From assembly GCF_002101335.1 (NCBI RefSeq), contig NZ_CP020773.1:496001-560000 (forward strand): a stretch of 64,000 nt of DNA, written 5' to 3'. Shown here in pieces: positions 23,536 to 35,239 of this stretch; positions within the stretch are counted from its first letter, which is position 1; the number at the start of each line of letters is the position of its first letter. A model generated the notes under the pieces. The model ran no database searches, had not been told where the DNA came from, and saw only the letters and a list, made by a program, of their open reading frames with translations. This DNA is from Staphylococcus lutrae. GTDB lineage: Bacteria > Bacillota > Bacilli > Staphylococcales > Staphylococcaceae. A program made the translations under genes and the position numbers.

Positions 23536-24801
23536 TTAAGCTTCGATTTGTTCCGTCCAAATATCTGCACCTAACCTTTTCAGTGTTTGAACTATATTCG
23601 TATAACCTCGGTAAATGTGCTTGACGTTATAAATCGTTGTCTCACCTTCTGCCAATAAACCTGCAATAATCAAACAGGCACCTGCACGCAAATCACTTGC
23701 ATACACTTCTGCACCAGTTAAATGTGACGGTTTAACTGTCGCTGTACCTTGATCCGCTGTTATCAATCCATTCATTTTTTGTAGTTCTTTCACATGTCTG
23801 AAACGTTCTGGATAAATCGTTTCAGTCACAAAACTCGGTCCATTTGCTAGGAAGAGTAATGGTGTGATAGGCTGCTGTAAATCTGTTGCGAAACCGGGAT
23901 ACACGAGTGTTTTAATGTCCACACTTTTATAAGGTAAAGAAGACGTGACGCGCATATAATCATCACCAGTCTCTATTCTAACACCTAACTCTCGCAATTT
24001 CACCGTGAGGGGCTCCACGTGTTTCGGAATAATATTATCAATCAACACTTTTTCTCCACAAGCTGCCGCAATGCACATATACGTCCCTGCCTCAATACGA
24101 TCAGGAATTATCGTATGACGACTTCCATGTAAATGCGGGACCCCTACAATTTTGATTGAGCTTGTTCCTGCACCTGTCACCTTCGCACCCATGCTATTTA
24201 AAAAGTTAGCAACATCTACAACTTCAGGCTCTTTCGCTGCATTTTCAATAATCGTTTGACCTTCAGCACGACTTGCAGCCAACATGATGTTAATCGTTGC
24301 ACCCACACTCACAATATCGAGATAAATATTCGCACCAACCAGCCGTTCTGCTTCAATCTTCATTGAAGACGTACTCGACTCATCAACCGTTGCACCTAAC
24401 GCTTTAAACCCTTTAATGTGCTGATCAATCGGTCTTGGCCCAAGCGGACACCCTCCTGGTAATCCAATGACACATTTTTTAAAGCGACCCAGTAACGCAC
24501 CCATCATATAATATGACGCACGTAAAGATTCAACTTTATTATTCGGCAAAGGGGCATTTTCGATTTGAGTCGGATCGACGGTTAAAGTGGTATCGTCCAA
24601 TTCCGCACTTATGTTCAAATCTTCTAATAAACTCACTAAAGTCTCAACATCTGAAATTTTAGGCAACCCTTCTAAAGTGACCGGCGATTCTGCCATAAGT
24701 GCTGCTGGAATGATCGCCACGGAACTATTTTTAGCGCCATTAATTTCAACACATCCCTTTAAAGTTTGACCACCTCTTATTTTTATCACTTCTTGTGCCA
24801 T
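23536..24801 (-). CDS. murZ: UDP-N-acetylglucosamine 1-carboxyvinyltransferase MurZ
   Basis: The second, 421-residue MurA-type enzyme. It starts [16 protein letters not shown], with the NGAKNS motif and catalytic Cys118 in [14 protein letters not shown]. It catalyses the same PEP transfer to UDP-GlcNAc as murA at 2369-3634 but is clearly diverged. In S. aureus, MurZ levels respond to wall stress. It adjoins fbaA upstream but has its own strong promoter (24858-24886). Confidence 0.97.
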   Translation of the reverse strand: MAQEVIKIRGGQTLKGCVEINGAKNSSVAIIPAALMAESPVTLEGLPKISDVETLVSLLEDLNISAELDDTTLTVDPTQIENAPLPNNKVESLRASYYMMGALLGRFKKCVIGLPGGCPLGPRPIDQHIKGFKALGATVDESSTSSMKIEAERLVGANIYLDIVSVGATINIMLAASRAEGQTIIENAAKEPEVVDVANFLNSMGAKVTGAGTSSIKIVGVPHLHGSRHTIIPDRIEAGTYMCIAAACGEKVLIDNIIPKHVEPLTVKLRELGVRIETGDDYMRVTSSLPYKSVDIKTLVYPGFATDLQQPITPLLFLANGPSFVTETIYPERFRHVKELQKMNGLITADQGTATVKPSHLTGAEVYASDLRAGACLIIAGLLAEGETTIYNVKHIYRGYTNIVQTLKRLGADIWTEQIEA

Positions 24802-24857
24802 GTCATTGAACTCCTTTTCCCTTGCTCATTTTATCCATAAAATACTATATTAAAAGC

Positions 24858-24886
24858 ATTATAATGTAATTTTTTTCAAATTGCAA
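24858..24886 (-). promoter_or_regulatory. murZ promoter
   Basis: TTGCAA (24881-24886), a 17-base spacer and a consensus TATAAT (24858-24863) on the minus strand. The predicted start is about 50 bases before the murZ ATG. Confidence 0.85.
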
Positions 24887-25070
24887 AATGAAGTATCACC
24901 CGCTTGAAACGATGACGCCATACAAAAATAGGTTGGACACTTATTATCATTGCAGAACAAAAAATTTAAACATACATTCTTTTACAAGTGCACCTAAACA
25001 TGTGCCTTCCTTAAGTTGAATCAGTAAAGTGAGCTAGAAATATCACAACGCTATATCCTCTCATAATATA
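24887..25070. other. Intergenic tail between fbaA terminator and murZ promoter
   Basis: Together with the promoter and terminator on either side this makes a gap of 402 bases without a gene. I see no ORF or further structure in it. Confidence 0.4.
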
Positions 25071-25128
25071 AAAAGAGTAGCGACTCACACATATGCATCA
25101 TCACATGTGCCATCCAACTACTCTCTTT
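25071..25128 (-). terminator. fbaA terminator
   Basis: AGAGTAG/CTACTCT arms enclose an inner CACATGTG-type stem, followed by TTTTTATATT on the minus strand. Confidence 0.8.
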
Positions 25129-25203
25129 AAATACATCAATGGTATGCACCCGCCGATTATCTTACAATCACTCGTGTACAATCCACCTTCATTCTATAGT
25201 GAA

Positions 25204-26076
25204 TTAACCTTTAATGTTATCCGCTTTGTTTGAAGTACCAAACTCTTTAATTTTACCGATCACTGTTGCTTTAATCGCTTCACGTGCTGGTCCTAAGTAT
25301 TTACGTGGATCATAAACCTCTTGATCTTCCGCTAAAACTTCACGCACACGTTTTGCAGAAGCAATTTGGTTTTCAGTATTGACATTAATTTTTGCTGTAC
25401 CGAAAGAAATCGCTTTTTTAATATCGTGAGTTGGGATACCTGTACCGCCATGTAAAACCAATGGTAAACCAGTTGAAACACCGATTTCTTCCATTTCTTT
25501 AAAACCTAAGTTTGGTTCACCTTTGTAAGGACCATGAACAGAACCTAATGCAGGGGCTAACGTGTCGATACCTGTTTCTTTCACTAAATTTTGACATTCG
25601 ATTGGATCAGCATAAATCACGCCATCAGCAACAACGTCATCTTCTTGACCTCCAACAGTGCCTAATTCAGCTTCTACAGAAACACCACGTTCATGTGCGT
25701 ATTCAACAACTTTTTTAGTGATTTTTACATTTTCTTCATAAGGCTCGTGAGATGCATCAATCATCACTGAAGTAAACCCTGCATCAATCGCTTCTTTACA
25801 TTTTTCAAAGCTTGAACCGTGATCTAAATGAATCGCAACTGGGATTGTAATTTGATAGTCATGTAATAGTCCCTCAACCATTTTAACGACCGTATAAAAA
25901 CCACCCATGTATCTTGCTGCACCTTCAGAAACACCGAGTATAACAGGTGCATTTTCTTCTTGAGACGCTTGCAAAATGGCTTGAGTGAATTCTAAGTTAT
26001 TCAAGTTGTATTGACCTACAGCATAACCGTTTTCTTTCGCGTCGATTAACATTTCTTTCATTGAAACTAAAGGCAT
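25204..26076 (-). CDS. fbaA: Fructose-bisphosphate aldolase class II
   Basis: A 290-residue zinc-dependent TIM-barrel aldolase cleaving fructose-1,6-bisphosphate. Zinc ligands lie in [22 protein letters not shown] and [10 protein letters not shown]; the catalytic aspartate is in HLDHG. Length is typical of the staphylococcal enzyme. A short GC-rich hairpin (CGTGC/GCACG, 26092-26106) sits in its leader just ahead of the ribosome-binding site. Divergent from the DUF2529 gene. Confidence 0.97.
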   Translation of the reverse strand: MPLVSMKEMLIDAKENGYAVGQYNLNNLEFTQAILQASQEENAPVILGVSEGAARYMGGFYTVVKMVEGLLHDYQITIPVAIHLDHGSSFEKCKEAIDAGFTSVMIDASHEPYEENVKITKKVVEYAHERGVSVEAELGTVGGQEDDVVADGVIYADPIECQNLVKETGIDTLAPALGSVHGPYKGEPNLGFKEMEEIGVSTGLPLVLHGGTGIPTHDIKKAISFGTAKINVNTENQIASAKRVREVLAEDQEVYDPRKYLGPAREAIKATVIGKIKEFGTSNKADNIKG

Positions 26077-26217
26077 GAAAGTTCCTCCTTGCGTGCATAG
26101 CGCACGAATATTTATAAGTACAGTATAGCAAAGTCACCATTAATATGCACAGACAAATCAGCTGAAATTTGTGAAAAATATCGTAATTTATCATGTAAGC
26201 GCAACCATTGATAAACA

Positions 26218-26246
26218 TTGATTCTCAACGCTTTATTTTATAAAAT
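26218..26246 (+). promoter_or_regulatory. Promoter of the DUF2529 gene
   Basis: TTGATT (26218-26223), a 17-base spacer and TAAAAT (26241-26246) lie about 70 bases before the start codon. Confidence 0.7.
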
Positions 26247-26318
26247 GAATCTTGGTATTCATCAATATACATCAACTTATTCATCGGTTTCGTGAACGAC
26301 AAAAAGGAGGATGACACA

Positions 26319-26846
26319 ATGTCAAAAATGCTAACGACACAGTTAACGGGTGTATTTAATCGACTCGATCAACAAGCGCTTGATATTCAAATGGCTGCTC
26401 AAAGCCTCATTCAAGCTATCGGTGGAGAAGGGCATGTTTATATTAAAGGGTACGGAGATTTAAAATGCTTTGAACCGTATATCCTCTCAAGCTTCGAAAA
26501 ATTGCATTCGAGCTTGTCCCTTGAAACTTGTACGTCATTTGATGATTTAGACTCGACAGATAGAGTCCTCTTATTCGGTCCAGATTATCAAACGGAAATG
26601 CAAACGGATTTAGAGGCATTGCTTGCAGACGATCGAGATGTTGTCGTCATTACAAACAAGCCGAAATCCGAGTCACTCCCGGACCATTTACTCCATTTCA
26701 TTGACTTGTCAACACCAAGACCCATTGTTTATACCGAAGATTATGATAAAGTGGTGCAACCGCATTTAATTGCATTGAATTATATTTACTATGAAATTTA
26801 TACACAAATGGTAGAAATGATGCGTGATTTGGATTTAAATGCATAA
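26319..26846 (+). CDS. DUF2529 family protein
   Basis: A 175-residue protein of the DUF2529 family (Bacillus YwjG), regularly found between fbaA and pyrG in bacilli and staphylococci. The ATG at 26319 follows AAAAAGGAGG. The fold looks like a SIS-type sugar-phosphate-binding Rossmann domain (VLLFGPDYQTEMQTDLEALL, VVVITNKPKS), which is inference. No membrane segment or signal peptide. Function unknown. Confidence 0.85.
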   Translation: MSKMLTTQLTGVFNRLDQQALDIQMAAQSLIQAIGGEGHVYIKGYGDLKCFEPYILSSFEKLHSSLSLETCTSFDDLDSTDRVLLFGPDYQTEMQTDLEALLADDRDVVVITNKPKSESLPDHLLHFIDLSTPRPIVYTEDYDKVVQPHLIALNYIYYEIYTQMVEMMRDLDLNA

Positions 26847-26858
26847 ACTCAAAAATAA

Positions 26859-26901
26859 TAAGGACAGGTATGTCGGAGATTTGCTCCGTGTCCTGTCCTT
26901 A
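26859..26901. terminator. Shared terminator, DUF2529 gene and glpT
   Basis: TAAGGACAGG and its complement enclose GGAG/CTCC, with T/A runs on both sides. It serves the convergent genes on both strands. Confidence 0.9.
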
Positions 26902-26918
26902 CTTTTATATTTTCTCTG

Positions 26919-28277
26919 TTAATGAATCCATTCTTGGCCTCGCTTGTTCCATGTAAGGATAAAGCTTAACATGGCAAGAACACTAATCACAGTGAGCAAA
27001 AGGAAACCTGCACCCCAACCTAAATGCTCCACGAGTGCTCCCATGATTACATTTGCCATCACTGCTCCTCCAAGATAGCCAAATAAACCTGTTAGTCCCG
27101 CCGCCGTACCTGCTGCTTTTTTAGGGACATAATCCAACGCTTGAAGTCCAATCAGCATGACAGGGCCATAGATTAAAAATCCTATTGTAATCAATGCCAG
27201 ATTATCAATAAGCGGTTGTCCTGGTGGATTTAACCAATAAACAACAACTGCAATCGTCACACCTATCATGAATATAAAGCCCGCAGGCCCCCGTCGACCG
27301 TTGAACACTTTATCCGATAACCATCCGCATATCAATGTACCAGGAATTCCCGCCCATTCATATAAGAAGTAAGCCCAGCCTGAACTTTTCATATCAAAGT
27401 GTTTGACCTCACTCAAATACAATGGCGCCCAGTCTAACACCCCGTAACGGACAAAATATACGAAAATATTTGCAATTGCAATAATCCATACCCATTTATT
27501 ATTAAGTACATATTTGAATAAAATCTCTTTTGTTGTTAATTCTTTCTCGAATGTTTCTTTTTTATGTGTTGGATAATCTTGACGATACGCTTCAATAGAA
27601 GGCAAACCCACAGATTGTGGCGTATCACGAATCAAACTGAATGAAAGAATAGCAATAATCAAAGCGAGTAAAGCAGGATATATAAATGCCCCTTCAAAGC
27701 CTTGTAAATAACCAAAGTGCCATACACCTGTAAGAGATATACCGGCTAAAGCAATAGGTGCCATTAACCCGCCACCTACGTTATGTGCCACGTTCCAAAC
27801 TGCTGTTTTGCTCCCGCGTTCACTCACACTAAACCAATGCACAAGCACACGTCCAGACGGCGGCCATCCCATTCCTTGAAACCAACCGTTAAGGAATAAC
27901 ATGATAAACATAATCGCAACACTTGATGTTAACACAGGAATGAATCCCATCATTAAATTCACAATGGCCGTTAATATAAGTCCTAATGTGAGAAACGTCC
28001 TTGCATTACTTCTATCACTGACTGTTCCCATCACAAACTTACTTATCCCATATGCAATAGAAATCGCTGATAAAGCAAAACCGAGTTCCCCTTTCGAAAA
28101 TCCCATATCAGCTAAATACGGCATCGCAATAGAAAAGTTTTTACGCAACAAGTAATAGCCTGCATAACCTAAGAAAATTCCCAAAAACACTTGGCGTCTA
28201 AGCCTTTTATATGTCTCATCTTTTTGGTTTTCTGGTACGGGCGTCGTTGCTGCAGGCGGTTCTAACCATCGAAACAT
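26919..28277 (-). CDS. glpT: Glycerol-3-phosphate transporter GlpT
   Basis: A 452-residue MFS antiporter of the organophosphate:phosphate family, with 12 predicted helices. The family signature is visible ([39 protein letters not shown]). It resembles Bacillus GlpT more than UhpT in the [12 protein letters not shown] and [13 protein letters not shown] regions. It should import glycerol-3-phosphate in exchange for phosphate and also admit fosfomycin. The ATG at 28277 is chosen over one two codons upstream because GAGGAGG abuts the latter. Confidence 0.9.
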   Translation of the reverse strand: MFRWLEPPAATTPVPENQKDETYKRLRRQVFLGIFLGYAGYYLLRKNFSIAMPYLADMGFSKGELGFALSAISIAYGISKFVMGTVSDRSNARTFLTLGLILTAIVNLMMGFIPVLTSSVAIMFIMLFLNGWFQGMGWPPSGRVLVHWFSVSERGSKTAVWNVAHNVGGGLMAPIALAGISLTGVWHFGYLQGFEGAFIYPALLALIIAILSFSLIRDTPQSVGLPSIEAYRQDYPTHKKETFEKELTTKEILFKYVLNNKWVWIIAIANIFVYFVRYGVLDWAPLYLSEVKHFDMKSSGWAYFLYEWAGIPGTLICGWLSDKVFNGRRGPAGFIFMIGVTIAVVVYWLNPPGQPLIDNLALITIGFLIYGPVMLIGLQALDYVPKKAAGTAAGLTGLFGYLGGAVMANVIMGALVEHLGWGAGFLLLTVISVLAMLSFILTWNKRGQEWIH

Positions 28278-28817
28278 ACGCATCCTCCTCGTTTAAAAAT
28301 TATGTTTTATTTTTATGTAAATTTTATTCATTGATTTGATATCTGTCAATAACACTTACACCGCTTTAAAAAGAAGGAAATGATAAAGGTTGGCAGCGCT
28401 ATCTGATGCTTCATTTTGTCATTTCAATGTTCAACCTATCGGGCCTTTCATTCATGACGATCCAAACTTATAAAGTTAGACGTAAAAAGCGCCTCCGTTT
28501 GTGTTTAGGCATCATGGCGTCGATTTGGAGAAGCAAGCATCAGACGTGACTGATACCGGATACAGATAACCACAAATAGGAGCTAGGACCTAATGTCCCA
28601 ACTCCTATTGTGACGTATCATCTATACGTATGATAACCCCTACACCATCGATGAAATAAGGATTTAAAAGTATGATGTCAATATCAGCAACTTCTTAATT
28701 TCACAAGTTCTGTCGACATACCAAATGAGGAATGATGATGAAACTTCGCAGTTCTACATGGCTCAACCTTTCCCATGCGCTTTACAGTATGATATACATG
28801 TTTTGAAGGTCAGGCAT
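28278..28817. other. Long intergenic region, pyrG to glpT
   Basis: 540 bases with no credible ORF. It holds the glpT promoter (28321-28349) and an imperfect inverted repeat at 28571-28612 (CACAA..TAGGAG with CTCCTA..TTGTG, inner GGAC/GTCC). That repeat lacks a U-run and may be the end of the pyrG transcript or an unrecognised element. I see nothing else. Confidence 0.5.
28321..28349 (-). promoter_or_regulatory. glpT promoter
   Basis: A perfect -35 TTGACA (28344-28349), a 17-base spacer and a -10 TAAAAT (28321-28326) on the minus strand, about 40 bases before the glpT start. Confidence 0.85.
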
Positions 28818-30428
<1,611 letters not shown>

Positions 30429-30548
30429 TCATTTCCTCCTCTTTAGTTGTCAGAAGTGCTTTCAAACGCTTCAATGTATAGGGGTTATACTTTATGTTCA
30501 ATTGGATATCGAAACATGCTCACTCATTCTTTATTTTTAAAATAAAAA

Positions 30549-30584
30549 GGCCCCACTCACAATGTCATGATTGTAAGGGGAACC
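30549..30584 (-). promoter_or_regulatory. pyrG leader attenuator hairpin
   Basis: On the minus strand a 15-bp stem with one mismatch is formed by GGTTCCCCTTACAAT and ATTGTGAGTGGGGCC around a CATGAC loop, then TTTTT. It lies inside the pyrG leader, before the coding region. The C/U-rich 5' arm (TTCCCCTT) is the part that, in the B. subtilis mechanism, pairs with a poly-G 5' end added when CTP is scarce and so prevents termination. Confidence 0.85.
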
Positions 30585-30668
30585 TCAACGATAGAAAACT
30601 GATACATTCAGGTGCTATAATCGCACTCTATCGCTCTCATTTATTTATCCGTCCTTTTTAAAGGAGCC

Positions 30669-30704
30669 CGAATAAAATTTTATCATGTTGTCATCAAAAG
30701 TCAA
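30669..30704 (-). promoter_or_regulatory. pyrG promoter with GGGC start
   Basis: TTGACT (30699-30704), a 16-base spacer and TAAAAT (30677-30682); seven bases on, the transcript would start at GGGCTC (30669). This start sequence is what reiterative G addition requires in the pyrG mechanism. Confidence 0.85.
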
Positions 30705-30728
30705 TAAACTTTCATTAGAAATCAGAAA

Positions 30729-31262
30729 TTAAAACGCTTCTTCTTCCTCATCTTCCAGTTCATCATCATACGTTTCATCAATATCTTCGTCGCTTTCTTC
30801 TACAACGAGATCAGACTCTTCAATTTCATCTTCCACACGTTCATCTTCTGGATCATTCAAACCTTCTTGATCATCTGTATGGTTCGGAATGTTAGCATCA
30901 CCGTCTAAATCATCTTCACCGAGCAATGTCAGGTTTTGATCTTCTTCGTCGTCTTCATCAAGAATATCAAATTTTTGAATTGTCGGGGCAATTTTTTCTT
31001 CAATATCATCAACTGAATACCAGTCACGGAGTCCCCAAACATTGTCACCGACACTTAAAAAACGTCCATCTGTATTTAAATCAGTATAAAACTGAACAAT
31101 ACGATTTTCAATTTGTGCATCATCATAATGACCAATACGTTTAAATTCATCAATAATATCATACAAATTCATTGTTGCATTTTGTTCATTTAAAAGTGTA
31201 TAAGCCATATCAATAAATGATCTTTCATCAACCATTTCTTGTGTGTAATCTTGCAATTTCAT
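30729..31262 (-). CDS. rpoE: RNA polymerase delta subunit
   Basis: A 177-residue Gram-positive polymerase factor. The N-terminal HARE-type winged helix (about 1-90, ending [17 protein letters not shown]) is followed by a highly acidic, probably disordered tail of Asp/Glu repeats to the end. Delta helps recycle polymerase and influences promoter selection by nucleotide level. The ATG at 31262 has AAAGGAAG 8 bases upstream; a GTG two codons earlier is unlikely. Located before pyrG as in other staphylococci. Confidence 0.96.
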   Translation of the reverse strand: MKLQDYTQEMVDERSFIDMAYTLLNEQNATMNLYDIIDEFKRIGHYDDAQIENRIVQFYTDLNTDGRFLSVGDNVWGLRDWYSVDDIEEKIAPTIQKFDILDEDDEEDQNLTLLGEDDLDGDANIPNHTDDQEGLNDPEDERVEDEIEESDLVVEESDEDIDETYDDELEDEEEEAF

Positions 31263-31542
31263 CAGCACATCTTCCTTTCAAAGGTTAACATTTCTCTACA
31301 ATTCGATGCTTCCCATAATAAAAAATAGGCGCACATCTGGCAATTTCTAGCGTTTGACGTCATTCATCACCGCTTCATGACACGTCAATCTACACATCCG
31401 CGTTAACAAAACTAAATTATAAATCACTACTGATGATTTCGCAATGTTTTCTGTTACATTTTTCTATGAGATGCAAAAAGACCACCTTCAGTTCAACGTA
31501 GCATTCTCCAATGACTTCATCATTTCTGCGTTGCACACTTAT

Positions 31543-32406
31543 TTAATAGTTGATGTATTTTTCAAATGTAACATAGTCTTCGGTTGAGACAGTTTCAACA
31601 AAATTACTTTTATAAAACAAAGCTGTGTACTGGTGATTAGGTCCGAACAATGTTGTTTCAATCACTTTAATCGCTTGATTTTGTTTGCGTACATACGTGG
31701 CTAACTGTCGCAATGCATTTTGTGCGATACCTAATGTTCGATATGCATCATCCACGTATAACGCTCGGATCATTAGACGTGTATTAAAGGCCTCAATTGC
31801 GATAAACCCGACTTTCTGATTATCTAACATGAAATTCACAATTTCAATCCCATCAGATGCATCTACTTCATTTCGCACTAACTTTAACGAGGAGACATAT
31901 TTATGATCTAAATCCAAATAATAAAGTCGTTCTTTCCCAATAGGTCCTTCCTCTTTCGTCGCTGTATGCATAAACCCAGCCCGTTCATAAACATTCCAAG
32001 CTGCTTCATTTTCAGCATCTACCACTAAATACAAATGATTAAAGTCAGGGAAAAGCATTTGAACGTATTCTGGCAATGACATCATAATTTTTGTGCCATA
32101 CCCCTTCCCTTGAAACGCTTCATTAATGGACAGCGAGCGAATATAAATCACTTCATGTGGTGTGTCGTATCCTTCGTGTTGATAATGTTGATGTAGCACA
32201 AAAAAGCCAATCACCGCACCCTTGTCATTTAAAACGATATTGGCTTCTCGATTATCATCGTTTAATGCATCATCCAAAACCGCTTTGGGTAAAGAAGAAT
32301 ACACTTGCTGTCTTTCACTTAACTCAAATTGGTATAGTGCATCACGGTATTGCGGATCATAGCATTGTATAGTAATATCATCAAAGCGTTTACTTTTTTT
32401 AGTCAT
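31543..32406 (-). CDS. Tandem-GNAT acetyltransferase
   Basis: A 287-residue protein with two GNAT domains. The first (about 10-165) has the acetyl-CoA loop in NEAFQGKGYGTKIM and the beta-strand pair ending NVYERAGF. The second (about 185-285) has the looser loop DAYRTLGIAQNALR and ALFYKSNF. The start is uncertain: ATG at 32406 (after GGGG) or four codons upstream. The substrate is unknown. It lies divergent from the BCCT transporter gene across a palindrome. Confidence 0.8.
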   Translation of the reverse strand: MTKKSKRFDDITIQCYDPQYRDALYQFELSERQQVYSSLPKAVLDDALNDDNREANIVLNDKGAVIGFFVLHQHYQHEGYDTPHEVIYIRSLSINEAFQGKGYGTKIMMSLPEYVQMLFPDFNHLYLVVDAENEAAWNVYERAGFMHTATKEEGPIGKERLYYLDLDHKYVSSLKLVRNEVDASDGIEIVNFMLDNQKVGFIAIEAFNTRLMIRALYVDDAYRTLGIAQNALRQLATYVRKQNQAIKVIETTLFGPNHQYTALFYKSNFVETVSTEDYVTFEKYINY

Positions 32407-32476
32407 TGTTTTCCCCATCCCTTTTACTTTTCATTCCTAAGTATAATGTTGACAAAAATAATGGGGTTTAAACATT

Positions 32477-32506
32477 CTTTTAACAGGTTGGATTCAACTT
32501 GTTAAA
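32477..32506. repeat. 30-base inverted repeat between divergent genes
   Basis: CTTTAACAGGTTG and CAACTTGTTAAAG face each other over a GATT centre: 12 of 13 pairs match, the other being G/T. It lies between the divergent GNAT and BCCT genes with no U-run, so an operator is as likely as a terminator. Confidence 0.55.
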
Positions 32507-32580
32507 GCCACATCACGAATCAACATCAGAGCATCATCTTTGAAAAGCATTCCATTCACTGTACCAAGAAAGGGGTATTT

Positions 32581-34173
32581 ATGAAGAACCACAATCAATC
32601 AAAGAAGAAGCATAGCATGATCGTTTATCTCGTGTCATTTAGTATTATTTTAGTTCTCACTTTACTCGCTGCTATTTTCCCTAAAACGTTCGGGACTTAT
32701 GCACAAAATACATATGATGCTTTAGCCCTCAATTTCGGTTGGCTCTTTTTAATCATTGTCTTCGTTTTAGACATTTTCTTGATTTTCTTAGCCATCTCAA
32801 GATATGGCCGTTTTAAATTAGGCGGTGATGATGAAGCACCTGAATTTTCATTTATATCTTGGATCGGGATGTTATTTTCTGCAGGTTTAGGTGTCGGCAT
32901 CGTATTTTGGGGTGTCGCTGAACCGCTGACACATTATTTACATTCTCCTTTTCCTAAGCAGATTAACGGTCAAACTGTCGAATCTGCAAGGTTAGCAATG
33001 GGCTACACATTCTTTCATTGGGGGATTTCGCAATGGTCTATTTTTGCAATGAGTGGATTAATCGTTGCATATTTCCAATTTCGTAAGGAACGGGATGGCC
33101 TGATTTCAACAGCGATGGAGCCTGTATTTGGTGAAACGTATCGACGACCATTTCGTAACATTATTGATATTTTAGCGATTATCGCAACAGTGATGGGAAT
33201 TGCCACTTCTATTGGCTTAGGCATTTTGCAAATCGCTGGTGGCCTTAATCACGTCTTTCATGTGCCTAATACATCCATAACGCTAATCGTCATCACACTA
33301 CTGATGACAACGATTTTCCTTGGTTCAGCATTAACGGGTATCAATCGAGGCGTTAAATGGTTAAGTCAATTAAACATTATTATCGGCGCATTACTATTGA
33401 TCTTTATATACATTTTTGGTGACTTGCGTTTTATTGTCGAAACGTTTACAGTATCCATCGGCGATTACCTGACGCATTTTGTTCAATATAGTTTGCGTAT
33501 GGATCCGTATACAGGGGATAATTCTTGGATTCAGCAATGGACTGTGTTTTATTGGGCTTGGGTCATTTCTTGGTCTCCTTTCATTGGTGGTTTTGTCGCA
33601 CGTGTTTCACGCGGACGAACAATACGTGAGTTTATTGTTGGTGTGCTTATTATTCCACCGTTTATTTCCTTTCTCTGGATTTCTGGGTTCGGTGGGACAG
33701 CCATCAATTGGGCATTGCACCATAACGATGGCATTGAAAAAATCGTCGACCAAGACTATACCGTTGCACTTTTTGAGTTGTTAAGTAAGTTTCCGCTCAA
33801 TGAATTGACCAGTGCGTTGGCGATTATTTTGATTTTTACATTTATTGTCACGAGTGCAGATTCCACGACGCATATTGTATCAGGAATGGCGACCGGGGGC
33901 GTCCAAAATCCTAAGCGTAAACACAAAATGGTATGGGGCATTCTGATTGGGGCTATTTCCGTTTCACTCACTGTTGCTGGTGGTCTCACGAGTTTACAAA
34001 CTGCTTCAGTTGTGACAGGACTCCCCTTCTCCATTATTTTATTGTTGATGATTTTCTCATTGATGAATGCATTGAGACGTGAACCGACGAAACATTTTAA
34101 AATGACACATATAGAGGATGAGAAGGACTTTTCAAGAACGATAGAAGAACGGGAAAGAGATAATGAGATGTAA
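32581..34173 (+). CDS. BCCT-family betaine/choline/carnitine transporter
   Basis: A 530-residue secondary transporter with 12 predicted helices. The glycine-rich segment GMLFSAGLGVGIVFWGVAEP and the WAWVISWSPFIGGFVARVSRGRT signature define the family. It takes up trimethylammonium osmolytes with sodium or protons in the cytoplasmic membrane. Which one (betaine, choline or carnitine; OpuD/BetT-like) is not decidable here. The charged C-terminal tail (DEKDFSRTIEERERD) may sense osmotic state, as known for BetP. The ATG has AAAGGGG upstream. Confidence 0.92.
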   Translation: MKNHNQSKKKHSMIVYLVSFSIILVLTLLAAIFPKTFGTYAQNTYDALALNFGWLFLIIVFVLDIFLIFLAISRYGRFKLGGDDEAPEFSFISWIGMLFSAGLGVGIVFWGVAEPLTHYLHSPFPKQINGQTVESARLAMGYTFFHWGISQWSIFAMSGLIVAYFQFRKERDGLISTAMEPVFGETYRRPFRNIIDILAIIATVMGIATSIGLGILQIAGGLNHVFHVPNTSITLIVITLLMTTIFLGSALTGINRGVKWLSQLNIIIGALLLIFIYIFGDLRFIVETFTVSIGDYLTHFVQYSLRMDPYTGDNSWIQQWTVFYWAWVISWSPFIGGFVARVSRGRTIREFIVGVLIIPPFISFLWISGFGGTAINWALHHNDGIEKIVDQDYTVALFELLSKFPLNELTSALAIILIFTFIVTSADSTTHIVSGMATGGVQNPKRKHKMVWGILIGAISVSLTVAGGLTSLQTASVVTGLPFSIILLLMIFSLMNALRREPTKHFKMTHIEDEKDFSRTIEERERDNEM

Positions 34174-34183
34174 CATTTAATCA

Positions 34184-34222
34184 CGTCAAAATGGGGCCCT
34201 AGATACATGCCTCATTTTGACG
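34184..34222 (+). terminator. Terminator-like hairpin after BCCT gene
   Basis: CGTCAAAATG with its complement, extended by GGC/GCC, just past the stop codon. There is no long T-run, so efficiency is uncertain. Confidence 0.6.
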
Positions 34223-34341
34223 ATGTTCACTTTCAAAAATATCGTACAACACAATTTGATGTTCACTTAAAATTTAGTCTTGTAATTTTGTCATTATCCT
34301 ATAGTATATATGGGTGATAAACATTTTTTGAGGTGACGTAT

Positions 34342-35142
34342 ATGCGTATAGGTATAGATGCTGGTGGAACGTTAATTAAAATCGTTATTGAGGGCAACGG
34401 CAAACGAACATTTAAAACATATCCAACGACAGAGATACAAATTGTTGCGGATTGGCTTAATCAGCTTCCATGTAAAGCGATTCATGTCACAGGTGGCAAT
34501 GCAAAAGTGTTAAGTGCGTTACTCCAGTGCACACCTAAAAATTACATTGAATTTGATGCAGCGGCAAAAGGGGTTCAAATTTTATTAAAAGAGCAAAACA
34601 TACAAATTCAACGTTATATTTTCACAAATGTCGGGACAGGAACGTCACTTCATTTATCTGATTCGTCCGGTCAAAAACGGGTCGGCGGAATTGGAACGGG
34701 TGGCGGGATGATTCAAGGGCTAGGTTATTTACTGACTGGAATATCCCATTATGCGACCTTAACAAAACTCGCATTAGAAGGCAACCGTGATATCATTGAC
34801 TTAAAAGTTAAACATATTTATAAAAATGATACGCCCCCTATTTCAGGCGAATTAACGGCTGCGAATTTTGGACATGTCTTACTCAATATGGATCAGACAT
34901 TTACTGATGCGGATAAAATTGCTTCAGTAATTGGCGTTGTGGGTGAAAGTGTGACAACGGTAGCAATTCATGTTGCCAGAGAGCATCAAGTGGAAGATGT
35001 TGTTTATATCGGCTCTTCTTTCCATGAAAATCCGTTGTTGCAAAAAGTGGTTACGGATTATACTGTTTTGAGAGGATTCAAACCACATTATTTGCATAAT
35101 GGTGCATTTTCAGGCGCTTTAGGTACATTATATTTATCATAA
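34342..35142 (+). CDS. coaW: Type II pantothenate kinase
   Basis: A 266-residue ASKHA-fold kinase that starts CoA synthesis by phosphorylating pantothenate. The nucleotide-binding motif [10 protein letters not shown] is at the N-terminus, and [11 protein letters not shown] and [14 protein letters not shown] follow. Staphylococci use this CoA-insensitive type instead of CoaA/CoaX. The ATG at 34342 (MRIGIDAGG) follows GAGGTGA; a start three codons earlier overlaps that site. Confidence 0.96.
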   Translation: MRIGIDAGGTLIKIVIEGNGKRTFKTYPTTEIQIVADWLNQLPCKAIHVTGGNAKVLSALLQCTPKNYIEFDAAAKGVQILLKEQNIQIQRYIFTNVGTGTSLHLSDSSGQKRVGGIGTGGGMIQGLGYLLTGISHYATLTKLALEGNRDIIDLKVKHIYKNDTPPISGELTAANFGHVLLNMDQTFTDADKIASVIGVVGESVTTVAIHVAREHQVEDVVYIGSSFHENPLLQKVVTDYTVLRGFKPHYLHNGAFSGALGTLYLS

Positions 35143-35188
35143 TATCTCCAATGTGTGTCAATAGAACATGTCATCAGCAGCACAATCT

Positions 35189-35235
35189 AAAAAGATGAAT
35201 GTCCGTCGAGTACGCTCGATAACATTCATCTTTTT
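35189..35235. terminator. Shared terminator, coaW and DUF2750 gene
   Basis: AAAAAGATGAATGT and its complement around an inner TCGAGTACGCTCGA stem. T-runs on both strands serve the convergent genes. Confidence 0.9.
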
Positions 35236-35239
35236 CATT

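Noticed and set aside
28571-28612. Inverted repeat as a confident pyrG terminator
   Set aside because: No U-run on the minus strand and several mismatches, so it was only mentioned within the intergenic entry.
33756-34208. A 150-residue frame antisense to the BCCT gene
   Set aside because: Shadow of a conserved membrane protein gene; no start signals.
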